Shown: piece after piece, positions 9,761-25,170 of the stretch
Position numbering within the stretch: the stretch's first letter is position 1
How the letters are laid out: every line of letters begins with the position of its first letter
DNA from: Ascoidea asiatica
Lineage: Eukaryota > Ascomycota > Saccharomycetes > Ascoideales > Ascoideaceae
Assembly (NCBI GenBank): GCA_001600695.1
Contig: BCKQ01000001.1
Coordinates: 2,513,880-2,577,879, forward strand
Length of the DNA stretch: 64,000 nt
Direction: 5' to 3'
Program-made: the position numbers and the translations under genes
Notes under the pieces: generated by a model
Databases searched by the model: none
Told to the model about the DNA's origin: nothing
Seen by the model: the letters and a program-made list of their open reading frames with translations, nothing else

Positions 9761-10413
9761 TTAAATTGCATCAAGCTGAGAAGTTATTTCATCTAATTCA
9801 TCTTTAGTGACTTTAAATTTAGCAGCTAAATCTTCAAATTTTTTCTCTAAATCATCTTTTTCAGCTTCTAAACTTACAACTTTTTTCTCTAATTGTTCAG
9901 CTTTGATATCAGTATCCCTTAATTTTTGAGTTGTTTCTTTTAAATTTTTATCAGAAATTTCTAATTCTTCTTCTAACATTTGATTTTTTTTAGTAAAATT
10001 ATCATTATTTGTTTTTAAAGAAGCAGATTCTTCAGAAGATTGTTTAAATTCAGTAACTTGAGCTTCTAATTTTTCAGCTTCGGATTCTAATCTTTCATTT
10101 TTAACAGTTAAAGCTTGAATTTGATTATCTTTCTCAAGATTTTCTTGTTCTAAAACTTTAATACGTTCTTGTAATTCATCAGCTTTTTCTTGCCATTTTT
10201 CAGCATCAAGTTTTAAGTTTTCAATTTTCTATGAAGTAAATGAAATTTAGAGTAGAAATAAATTTATGTTAGTGATTATTACTATTATTATGATTATGAT
10301 TATAACCATAAGAGATTATTAACTGATTAAATTAAAAATATAAATTTTTTATAATTGTGTTATCTAATATGAGGAATCTTAGAGTGAATACATACTTCCT
10401 TCAATTTATTCAT
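9761..10413 (-). CDS. TPM1: Tropomyosin, two exons (10396-10413 and 9761-10228)
   Basis: Exon 1 (10413 to 10396) encodes only MNKLKE; exon 2 (10228 to 9761) supplies the rest, giving 161 residues. The joined start MNKLKEKIENLKLDAEKWQE matches the yeast tropomyosin N-terminus (MDKIREKLSNLKLEAESWQE). The whole protein is a heptad-repeat coiled coil with the conserved NNDNFTKKNQMLEEELE and LKETTQKLR segments. Yeast Tpm2 is 161 residues and Tpm1 199, so the length suits the short form. Tropomyosin binds and stabilises formin-nucleated actin cables for polarised growth. Without the intron the gene has no suitable start, so the spliced model is well supported. Confidence 0.95.
10229..10395 (-). other. 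Spliceosomal intron in the tropomyosin gene, 167 nt
   Basis: On the minus strand the donor is GTATGT immediately after codon 6 (intron starts at 10395). A CACTAAC branch site lies at about 10268-10274, and the acceptor is TTACTTCATAG (ends at 10229). It is a phase-0 intron near the 5' end of the coding sequence, the usual place in yeasts. Confidence 0.93.
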
Positions 10414-11667
10414 TGTTTAAAATACAGAGATATAATGATTCAAATGTTTATATGATAAATTTGATTAGTTAATCAATTGATTAATTGATTGATTGATTAA
10501 ATCAAAAAAAAAAAAGATCTGAAAGGTGAAAGAATAAGTGATAAAGAAAAGATTAAATGGAAGTAAACCAAATTGAATATCAAATCTTAGATATAAAAGA
10601 CAGCACAGAAATAAACAAAGAAAATCAGTGTAAAAGACCAGAAAGTTCAAGAAATGTGATTGTTTAAATAAGAAGGGCCATAGTATCACACTATCACATT
10701 AAGATCACAGTGCAAGTAATCAATCGCTCGCGCTTTGCACGTAGAGAATCTGAGAATATGAGAATCTGTGTAAAGAATGTGTGTTGCCTTGAAAAAGCAG
10801 AGAAAGCTGGGAAAGCGAGCGAGACTCGAGTATTTTGTTACGTATGCAAACACTCCCTCTAGTCAATGCTACCATTTCTGGGGGCCCCCCTGCTCAAGAC
10901 TGACTATTCGCGGATAGTGGAACGCGGATTATCTACAAAACCCAATTTCCGGGAGCGGATTCCACAGTCGCTCAAGCAGCATACCGCAGAGTTGCAATTC
11001 CAGATCTGGGATGGCAAAAATAGCTACGTTCCATTCACAGCTGGTCACCGAATGTTCCAGAGTTTGAGTATGAAGCAGCTACCATAGAGACAGCTTGGTC
11101 ACGAGCTATAGGTCGGGTGTATTCCGACTCGTTATCTTATTGTTGGATGAAAAGAGTCTCTTTCATAAGCAGAAGAATACGCTGATTCTTCTTCAAAATC
11201 TTAATTTTTTCTGAAGTCGGATAGTAAGCAATATTAATAATATAAAAGAGGTAAGAGCAAGATTTATTAAAAGATTTACTTATAGAAATTCTTAAGAACC
11301 TTTTGGTCGAAAAGGACTAAAATTATAGATGAGATTTAAAAGAACAAAAGAATATCACTAAAATACAAAACGTAGTAATGTAGTTAGAATTTGAAGAAAG
11401 TAAAATTAGGATAAAAAAAAAGGATATTGTTTAAAAATAGATAAAGGAATGAAATGTATTTATCAACAACCAAAAAAAAAAGCTAAAGAGTGACAAAGTT
11501 AATTTTATGAAAACCAACCAAAAAATAAGGAAAAAAAAGAAAAAAGTGAACCAAGTAAATAAACAAAAAACTAAATACAACTAGAAAAATTGAATTAAAA
11601 TAAAAAAAATGAAAATATTCAAAAGAGAACTAAAAGAACTAAATGAAATGAAGCATTCTTGAAATTA
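10414..11667. other. Intergenic gap with GC-rich island upstream of tropomyosin
   Basis: From about 10690 to 11170 the composition rises sharply (for example GGGGGCCCCCC near 10880 and repeated CGCGGAT at 10909 and 10924). The flanks are strongly AT-rich. The island lies 280-760 bases upstream of the tropomyosin start and downstream of AXL2. A 73-codon plus-strand frame inside it has codon use unlike other genes here, and I regard it as chance. No tRNA or 5S signature was found. Confidence 0.5.
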
Positions 11668-14600
11668 CTATCTACTATCAACAATATCAGCTGTTTCTCC
11701 TTTTGACAGTATATCTCCATTTTGAATACTATTTGGATCAATATTTACTGTTCCCATATTATGAAAACTTACTAGTCTTGTATTATTTTCACTTCCATAT
11801 GTTGTATTAATTGTCATTTCATTTTCTGATTCGGTATGTTCAATAACATGTGTTACTGGTGCTCCAGAAATTTCACTTCCACTAGAGAACCTAACTTCAT
11901 TATTTTTAGGACTATTACTTTCAAAGGTGAAAAAACTTTCTGATCCATCGAATAAATTCTGTTGAGAATCTGGAGTATTTTGTATATTTTGAAAACTTTG
12001 AGAATTTTGTGAATTTTGTGATTTGTAAGAATTTTGAGAATTTTGAGATTTATGAGAATTTTGTGTTTTTGTTAATCTATATCTTCTTGCACTATAAGCT
12101 CCACTAGATCCAGATAATGATACTGAATGTGATCTGGCTGAATTAGAACCTGATCGAGATCTTGATGATGAAGTCATCAGAAATGAATTTGCTGAAGAAA
12201 ATTGACGTTTATGGTGTCCAACTTTTAATGGTGATGTATGAATATCTCCATCTTCTTCTTCAACAATTCCTAAATTTGATGATGTCATTGTATTTACTCT
12301 TGAATGGATATTTTTTCTATTATTATTAACTATATTACTTGAGTAAATTCCATTTTCAGTTTTAATGATTCCTATTATATTCCCTTCAGAATCTAATCTT
12401 TGAACATTTCCACTATCTTCATGACAAAGAATATATTCACTGTTAATTGATCCTCTAGAACTCATAGTTGAACTTCTTTTAATATCACCATTAAATTCTT
12501 TACTTAAAATATCTTTTGAATTTTCTACTTTATTTTCACTTTTTACATCAATAAAATGTGGATCTAATGTTTTTCCGGTATTTTCATCTACAAGTCTGAC
12601 ACTAAATAATTCATTAGTTCCAACTGTTGCTAATGAAGTTATAGAATCTCTTGTATTTTGTTTTTGCCTTGTTTCAATTGTTTGTCTCCATGAAGCTTTT
12701 GGTGTACTTGTCAAAGTGGATTCTGTACCATTAAAGTTATTATCTCCGTAAAATCTTGGTACTTGAGGCAGGATTTTCGAAATCGATGTTGGTGTTTCTA
12801 ATGTATCATGATAAATCTCTTTTGAAGTTGGTGTAGTATCTGATATTTCTTCGCCATAACTTAAGGCTCTTGTTCCTCTTACCGTTAACCTCTCTGGAGT
12901 TTTCAAATCTTCTCCTGAGCTATAATCTACTTCATGAATTAAATCTAATTCTTTTTGTTCTAATCTTAAAACATTCAAATTACCTAAATTTTGTGCAATC
13001 TCAAACTCTGATTGGGTTGTTGAATCGGCTAAAGATCCTACTGAAATTACTTTAATATGATTAGAAGCTGGTAACATATTTTGTGCTTGAGTTTCAAAAT
13101 TATTTACTACATTTACTTTTTTTGGAATTAAAGCATTTGAGTTATTAACTGGATGTCCCAAAATTGGATTTGAAATTATAGTATTATTCGATTTTTCATT
13201 TGACCCATATGTTGTAGTAGTATTGTCATAATCTTGTTTTTCTTCATCTTCACTTGAAATATTTTTCGAATTTTTATTTTTAGAGATGCAAAAATAATAT
13301 ATTATACAACCTAAGATTATTAAAAACAAAATAGGTAAAATAACACCTAAAATAATGGCTAGTTTTTTATTTGAATGATGCGACTTTTTTGCAGAAGAAT
13401 AATTTCCATCGGAAGATGATGATGACGATGTAGATGTAATCGAACTTGATGAAATAGAAGAATCAGAGGACTCTACACCTTCAATTGTGAAAGATAATTC
13501 ATCTGAAAAAATCTCCCTTTTTCTTTTAGTCGATGAAGAACTATTACTTGAATTATATGAAGCAATGATGGAAACATCAATAGACTCAAAACTTGAAGGA
13601 ACATTACCATTGAAAGTTAAATTTGATTGAAAAAAACTTAGCCAACTAGCTTCAGATACTTTATAATCAGCTGTAATATTTAAATTTTCTTTATCATTGA
13701 ATATATTTTTATTTAAAGTATAGGAAAAATAAGAATTAATTGTAGCATTTACGTTATTCAATGAAGTTACAGAAAATAAACTTGATGAATTTGAATATGA
13801 AATTGAAGTTGAATTTGAATTTGTTTTATTTTTAGTTGAGTTGTTTAAACTTTCCACATCTAATTCAAGTTGTAAAAATAAAGAATCTTCAAAAGTATCA
13901 TATAATGTTACAGTCAAATTTACATTTGATTTTTCACTTTTTGGAACTTGACCATTTATATAATAACTATCATTAGTTAAATTTAAAACAACCCACGATG
14001 GTGAATCATCATTTAAAGATATTGAAGAAATATTATCTAATTGAATTTCATTATCATCTAATAATATGTCGGTTAATGGAATCTCATAAAAAAAATCTCT
14101 AGTTTTTAAATTAGGATTTATTATTATAGTATTATTTAAAGTTGTACTTAATTGATGAGCACCAATAATAATTTTGAAGGGAATTTCGATAGCAGAAAAT
14201 CTTAAATAGTCTGTTGCGATTAAATTAAAAGAATATTCAATACTTGGTGCAATTTCTGAATTTACAGCAGGAGCGGTACCATAAAAGGATAAAGTTGTAG
14301 AATCAAAAGTAATCCAAGAAGGTAATGAAGTTCTATTTAAATATCTACCATAATATTGGACAATTTGACTTGAAGAGTTTTTTAAAACTTCAAAAGTATC
14401 TTTAGAAAAAGAAACATTAAAGTAATCACCTGGAGTTAAAACTAAACCATCATAACCATTGGTATAACCAAAATTTGATAATCGATTTAATAAAGAAAAA
14501 TTTTGGTTTATTACTGGAGAAGAATGATTTGATAAAATGATTGTTGAAGATTCAGTAATATTTTGATTTGAAATAGAATCTGTTCCAATTAAATTAAATT

Positions 14601-14898
14601 CAATTTGATTAATTGAAGACTCTAAATTTGAAGGAGGGGTACCATGAAATTCTAAAGTACTTGAATTAAAAGATAACCAAGATGGCAAGTTATTTGAAGT
14701 TGAATAGGTTATATTTGAACTTAAAGAATTTGATAAGAAAGTATTTGAATTTAACGTCAAAGAATATGGGATATTAGTTCTTGCAATAGTTGGTAATTGT
14801 TCATTAAATGGGAAACCAATTGATAAAGATGTAGTTGATAATATTAAATTTGGTAAATATAAAAAAAATAAATAGATATTAAAATTTTTTGAAAACAT
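11668..14898 (-). CDS. AXL2: Axl2/Bud10-like bud-site selection membrane protein
   Basis: This 1076-residue type I membrane protein has an N-terminal hydrophobic signal sequence (residues 1-20) and an ectodomain with cadherin-like repeats. The ectodomain shows the Axl2 motifs GFPFNEQLPTIAR and repeated LPSWLSF / LPSWITFDSTTLSF-type segments. A single transmembrane helix lies at about residues 511-535 (LAIILGVILPILFLIILGCI), followed by a long Ser/Asn-rich cytoplasmic tail. In yeast, Axl2 marks the axial bud site at the neck, working with Bud3, Bud4 and septins. The ectodomain is rich in N-glycosylation sequons. The tail holds repeated SQN/FQN units (near residues 960-985). Length compares with about 820 in S. 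cerevisiae; the excess is low-complexity sequence. Confidence 0.9.
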   Translation of the reverse strand: MFSKNFNIYLFFLYLPNLILSTTSLSIGFPFNEQLPTIARTNIPYSLTLNSNTFLSNSLSSNITYSTSNNLPSWLSFNSSTLEFHGTPPSNLESSINQIEFNLIGTDSISNQNITESSTIILSNHSSPVINQNFSLLNRLSNFGYTNGYDGLVLTPGDYFNVSFSKDTFEVLKNSSSQIVQYYGRYLNRTSLPSWITFDSTTLSFYGTAPAVNSEIAPSIEYSFNLIATDYLRFSAIEIPFKIIIGAHQLSTTLNNTIIINPNLKTRDFFYEIPLTDILLDDNEIQLDNISSISLNDDSPSWVVLNLTNDSYYINGQVPKSEKSNVNLTVTLYDTFEDSLFLQLELDVESLNNSTKNKTNSNSTSISYSNSSSLFSVTSLNNVNATINSYFSYTLNKNIFNDKENLNITADYKVSEASWLSFFQSNLTFNGNVPSSFESIDVSIIASYNSSNSSSSTKRKREIFSDELSFTIEGVESSDSSISSSSITSTSSSSSSDGNYSSAKKSHHSNKKLAIILGVILPILFLIILGCIIYYFCISKNKNSKNISSEDEEKQDYDNTTTTYGSNEKSNNTIISNPILGHPVNNSNALIPKKVNVVNNFETQAQNMLPASNHIKVISVGSLADSTTQSEFEIAQNLGNLNVLRLEQKELDLIHEVDYSSGEDLKTPERLTVRGTRALSYGEEISDTTPTSKEIYHDTLETPTSISKILPQVPRFYGDNNFNGTESTLTSTPKASWRQTIETRQKQNTRDSITSLATVGTNELFSVRLVDENTGKTLDPHFIDVKSENKVENSKDILSKEFNGDIKRSSTMSSRGSINSEYILCHEDSGNVQRLDSEGNIIGIIKTENGIYSSNIVNNNRKNIHSRVNTMTSSNLGIVEEEDGDIHTSPLKVGHHKRQFSSANSFLMTSSSRSRSGSNSARSHSVSLSGSSGAYSARRYRLTKTQNSHKSQNSQNSYKSQNSQNSQSFQNIQNTPDSQQNLFDGSESFFTFESNSPKNNEVRFSSGSEISGAPVTHVIEHTESENEMTINTTYGSENNTRLVSFHNMGTVNIDPNSIQNGDILSKGETADIVDSR

Positions 14899-20668
<5,770 letters not shown>

Positions 20669-21348
20669 TTTCTCCAAATTTTTATTGTTATATTTTGGGT
20701 GCTATTGTTTTTGGGTTTCACTGATAGAATAATAGTGATTTTTAGTAGGTTAGATAGATTGTAATGTTAGTTTTTATTTGATCTTTGTGTCTTTCTCTTT
20801 TTTCAAAATTTTTATCTCAAATTTCATTTTTTATTTTCGTTTTCTTTTCCTAAATGTATTAATCAGTTCATATTCATCAAAATATGATACAAACGTTATT
20901 TTATTCCTAAAAACAACTTGAAAACTCTGGTCATTTTAAAATTTACTCTTAAGAATTTTTTTGAAGTTTGGTTTATATCTTTTACAAAGGTCACTTGAAA
21001 TTTTCGAAATATTTAATAAAATTAAAAATTAATTGATTTTGATACAAATTTACGGATGGTTAGAAATTAGTCTTACATTAGAATAGACAGTGGCAAAGAG
21101 CACAATCAAAAGAAATATAATAAATAAAGTTATAAATAAATTTAATATACTAGAATACATATAATTCAAAAAGAATCTTATAAAAAACATTTTTTGAAAA
21201 AAAGACAGAAAAATTATAATTGAAAATAAATAAAGGGAGCTAAAAAATAGTTGTTGAATTACTGAAAAAAAATTGTGTTTGGTGAAGATGGAACCTTTGC
21301 CATAATATTTTGAAATTAAGTTTTGAAAACAGTTAACCAATAGTATAT
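20669..21348. other. Convergent 3' flanks of GFA1 and MFG1
   Basis: AT-rich 3' flanking DNA. A 100-codon hydrophobic minus-strand frame (21050-21352) begins in an ATGA overlap with the MFG1 stop. Its composition is what T-rich untranslated DNA gives by chance, and I do not call it a gene. Confidence 0.5.
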
Positions 21349-24300
21349 TCACTTTTTTGAAACTTGATTTTTTTGTGTTTTTGAGGTCTGAGATCCATTT
21401 TCATTGGGCCGAGGACTTTTGCTTTTCTTTGAAGGATTTTCTTCATTGGATACAGTTTGACTGCAATTTCCATTCATAGTTTCATTGGTCCGCTTGACGC
21501 CATTTACTGGTTTTGGAATATTAATTGAACTATTATTTGACCCATTTATAGTTCCATTTTTTCTTCCTGAATGTAATGAAACATCGGACTTATTATCAAT
21601 ATCATATTGCTTATTTGCTTTACTGGCAAGAGAAGAACTTTTACCAACTTTCAAATTCTCACTTGGCTCTAAGGAAGCAGAATTGGATTTTTCTAATTTT
21701 TTATCACTCAGAAACATTTCACCACAATGTTTTGCCTTATTTCTTCTGCTATTTATTAGTGACTTTGTCATATCCAATACCGGAGGAGCGTTATTGTTGA
21801 GAAGAAGACTTTTTGCCTCGATTTCAGCAATTTTATTGCTGTCAATACTAGGAACATATACACCATTATTATTTTTATTCAGAAGTTGAGGCTTAGATTT
21901 AGGAGATATATTTTCATTATCATTCCCCTTCTTTTTTTTGGTACTACTCTCAATTTTTTTGTTTGAAGAGTTTAAATTTTTTGCAAGTGGTATTCTTTTG
22001 CTCACATTCTCTTTATTTTTCACTTGTGTTGAATTATTACCTGGTTTAAAGGAAGAAGCTAATGAACTATTTTGACTAGTAAACTTTTGAGATTTCTGTT
22101 GGGCATGCTCGCCATTTTTGTTTTTGAGAAGCTGCTGTTGAAACATTTTCTTTTGAAGATCATGGGAAATTATGTTATCACTGCTATTAGTACCAATATT
22201 ATTGACTAATGGTGTTTTTTTGGAATTTTTGGAAGCAACAAGGTTCAGATTATTCTTTGAAGTTAAACTAGCTAAGTAATCAAAGTCACCACTAGATTTC
22301 ATTTTATTCAAGTATTGTTCTAATCCTTGTTGAGGACTAGAAATTTTATTAGCTTCGGTAAATGACATCAAAGGTTTAAGAAGAGAAAATATATCAAAGG
22401 TTTGTAAAGAGTTATAAATAGGCTTTGAAAACCCATATTTGATAGAATTCTCAATATTTGAATGAAGCTCCTTTAATCTAAAAAAGGGATCTGAGATTGT
22501 ATTTTTTGTTTTATTATTAATATTAGGGACTGGCTGTGAAACATCTGTGAGCATTTTGTTCATAAAATCCCAGTTTAAATTGAATTTATAGTTATATATT
22601 GAAAATTCTGCTAACTCAATTTTCTTGAAAAAATTAAAACAGCATTTAAGGGTTCCTTTCATTACTATTGAAGCTCCATTTTTATAATATGCATTTACCT
22701 CAAATGTACAAATTTCTAAGTAAACATTATCATTTGGTAAAAAATGAGGTTTTATCTGATTTGAAACAAACCTGAAATATTTCACACCATCATTGAATAA
22801 CGACCGAAAATATTCTAAAAAAAATATTTTAGGGATATCATAAGATTTTCGCTCTTTTGGATCAAGAAATGAGATCCTAAAGCAACCCTCACTTGCCATA
22901 TAAAAGCTATTGAAATCGGCTAATACTTTTTGTAATGTATTATCAAAATCCTTTTTAGTTGAATCAAGAGAAGATATTATATCTATAATTTTACAGTAAT
23001 TGGTTATTACCTGTTGAGTATGCACTTGTCTTGTCATATATGCATTCACAATAGTAGCTTCTGTTGCTTTAGAATCAGGATACTTTTGACCTTCTAAAAA
23101 ACTTTGAAATTTTTGATCCTTAAAAGCTTGTGAATCGACAGAACTTTTCAAATTCAAATTCCCTAAACTGTCTGTTTTTATTTTCTGAGAATTCTCTTCG
23201 ATTATCGGATTATTTGAATCATTGAGAGGCTTCAGAGTGTTTGGATTAGCAAGGTTATTCTGTTTATTCAGACTATTCAAAGAGTTAAGATTACTTGAAT
23301 TAATATTTAACCCCTTTCCTTTGAGAACATTTAAATTGCCTTTAAATGCAGACATATCATCTTTCATGTTAGAAATTTTATCATTCGAATCAGAACAGAT
23401 TTTATTGAGATTAAGACTTGTTTTATTGTTAGCACATTCCTTAACTTTACTGTTTGAACCATGATTATTGTTATTACCCGTAGAAGAATTCGTACTTTTT
23501 TTATCATTATCAGTTGCATCAGCTTTCGGATTATTTTTCGAATTAATATTTTTTTTATTGTTATTGCCAATTTTATTATCGTTCGCTGAAATCTTAACGG
23601 GAGAAGATGGATTATTTTTCAGTTTCTGCTTTTGTTTTTGCTTTGACTTATTTGAATTTGTTTTACCATTTGAATTTACTTTTTTTGGATCTGAAATGAA
23701 TCTCTCACTTAAATCGGTGGCCAAATTATGAGGTTTTCTTAACTGATTTTGTCTAAGTTGCTGTAAATGTTGTTTCTTTTGCTGCTGTTGTTGAAATAAA
23801 ATTTGATCCTTTTGTTTTTGAATGAAAGCCGTGCTGATATTTTGTGGATGATTTAACTTTTCTGCATATGCTTGCAAATTAGAATTATTAAGATTAGATG
23901 AATTATTAGTTAGGTTTGGGTTAGTTATTGAAGCAGTTGCTACATTCATTATATTTATTGGATTTGGGATAGAATTTGAACTTGAACCTTGAGTTAAATT
24001 TGAGTTTGGAGTCAAAACTGAGTTTTGTCCTACACTTTGATCAGAATTCATAATACCATTTTTACCAGGACTAGGATTTTGATTTAAATTGTGATTTATA
24101 GTTTGGGTAAGAACAGAATTCTGAAATTGAACTTGATTTTGACTTAAGTTTGAATTGGCGTTTTCATTTTGATTTTGGATAGCTATAGGATTCAAAGGAG
24201 TATTTGGAGTTTGAGGTTGATGAGATTGGGACTGAAGTGCAAGCCTTTGTTGTTGTTGCTGCTGTTGTTGATTTATAGAAATTCCATTTGGTAAAGGGGT

Positions 24301-25170
24301 AGGTGCTGAAGAAGTGATAGACATACGATTGGCATTGTTGGTATTATTATTATTATTATTATTAATGATATTATTGCTACTATTATTTTGGTTTCTTAAA
24401 GCTTGTAGCTGATTTCTGATTTGATTTTGTAATTGATTTTCAAACTGATTACTAAACTGATTATTTAATTGATTATTTAATTGATTATTTAATTGATTTT
24501 GATACTGATTTTGATATTGATTTTGAAATTGAGATTGATATTGAGATTGATATTGATTTAAATTATTATTAATATTTAGTGGATTTGACGGTATATTTGA
24601 TAAAGAATTTTGAGAAGAATTTAAGTTGAAATTAGAATTATTAGAATTATTAGAGGTATTAGAATTATTAGAATTATTAGAATTATTAGAATTATTGGAG
24701 TTATTGGAGTTATTGGAATTATTGATATTGTTAACATTGTTAGGATTATTGATGTTGTTGGCATTATTCATATTATTATTTGAATTATTTATACCATTAA
24801 TATTATTGATAGAATTCATTCCATTATTCATAACACCATTCACGTTCCCAGAACTAGTTATATTATTCAAATGATTTAGATTAGTTAGATTATTTAAACC
24901 ATTCAAATTATTGAGATTATTAACGTTGCTATTTATATTATTTAAAGAATTATTGATTAATTGAGTAGAAGAAGGTTGATTATTATTATTATTATTATTA
25001 TTATAATTATTATTATTATTATTTTTATCATTATCATTATTGTTATTGTTATTACTACGATTATTGTTAATGGCTTGATTTAGGTTAAGATTATTTTGTT
25101 GTATTTGTTGAGAGGCTTGAGGTTGTAGCTGAATCTGGCTAGCTGGAATTGAAATGCTATTTATATTCAT
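21349..25170 (-). CDS. MFG1: LIM-binding (Ldb/SEUSS) family transcription regulator, Mfg1-like
   Basis: This 1273-residue protein is mostly low complexity. The first 480 residues are Asn/Gln-rich with repeats such as NSNNSNNS and QNQLNNQLNNQ. The one conserved domain, at about residues 700-870, includes CFRISFLDPKERKSYDIPKI, then YFRSLFNDGVKYFRF and ends in WDFMNKML. This fits the dimerisation region of LIM-domain-binding proteins (LDB1, plant SEUSS, fungal Mfg1/Adn1). In yeasts Mfg1 works with Flo8 and Mss11 to drive invasive and filamentous growth genes. The C-terminus is Lys/Ser-rich, probably nuclear-localising. The family assignment is firmer than the orthology to Mfg1. Confidence 0.75.
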   Translation of the reverse strand: MNINSISIPASQIQLQPQASQQIQQNNLNLNQAINNNRSNNNNNNDNDKNNNNNNYNNNNNNNNQPSSTQLINNSLNNINSNVNNLNNLNGLNNLTNLNHLNNITSSGNVNGVMNNGMNSINNINGINNSNNNMNNANNINNPNNVNNINNSNNSNNSNNSNNSNNSNNSNTSNNSNNSNFNLNSSQNSLSNIPSNPLNINNNLNQYQSQYQSQFQNQYQNQYQNQLNNQLNNQLNNQFSNQFENQLQNQIRNQLQALRNQNNSSNNIINNNNNNNTNNANRMSITSSAPTPLPNGISINQQQQQQQQRLALQSQSHQPQTPNTPLNPIAIQNQNENANSNLSQNQVQFQNSVLTQTINHNLNQNPSPGKNGIMNSDQSVGQNSVLTPNSNLTQGSSSNSIPNPINIMNVATASITNPNLTNNSSNLNNSNLQAYAEKLNHPQNISTAFIQKQKDQILFQQQQQKKQHLQQLRQNQLRKPHNLATDLSERFISDPKKVNSNGKTNSNKSKQKQKQKLKNNPSSPVKISANDNKIGNNNKKNINSKNNPKADATDNDKKSTNSSTGNNNNHGSNSKVKECANNKTSLNLNKICSDSNDKISNMKDDMSAFKGNLNVLKGKGLNINSSNLNSLNSLNKQNNLANPNTLKPLNDSNNPIIEENSQKIKTDSLGNLNLKSSVDSQAFKDQKFQSFLEGQKYPDSKATEATIVNAYMTRQVHTQQVITNYCKIIDIISSLDSTKKDFDNTLQKVLADFNSFYMASEGCFRISFLDPKERKSYDIPKIFFLEYFRSLFNDGVKYFRFVSNQIKPHFLPNDNVYLEICTFEVNAYYKNGASIVMKGTLKCCFNFFKKIELAEFSIYNYKFNLNWDFMNKMLTDVSQPVPNINNKTKNTISDPFFRLKELHSNIENSIKYGFSKPIYNSLQTFDIFSLLKPLMSFTEANKISSPQQGLEQYLNKMKSSGDFDYLASLTSKNNLNLVASKNSKKTPLVNNIGTNSSDNIISHDLQKKMFQQQLLKNKNGEHAQQKSQKFTSQNSSLASSFKPGNNSTQVKNKENVSKRIPLAKNLNSSNKKIESSTKKKKGNDNENISPKSKPQLLNKNNNGVYVPSIDSNKIAEIEAKSLLLNNNAPPVLDMTKSLINSRRNKAKHCGEMFLSDKKLEKSNSASLEPSENLKVGKSSSLASKANKQYDIDNKSDVSLHSGRKNGTINGSNNSSINIPKPVNGVKRTNETMNGNCSQTVSNEENPSKKSKSPRPNENGSQTSKTQKNQVSKK

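Noticed and set aside
10866-11087. 73-codon plus-strand frame in the tropomyosin upstream island
   Set aside because: No similarity to known proteins, and codon use is alien; it also has no partner exon.
10681-11170. Possible 5S rRNA, SRP RNA or RNase P RNA in the GC-rich island
   Set aside because: I compared it with the conserved elements of those RNAs that I know and saw none in order.
21050-21352. 100-codon hydrophobic frame beginning in the MFG1 stop (ATGA overlap)
   Set aside because: Operon-like overlap has no meaning in a yeast nuclear gene, and the composition is that of T-rich 3' flank.
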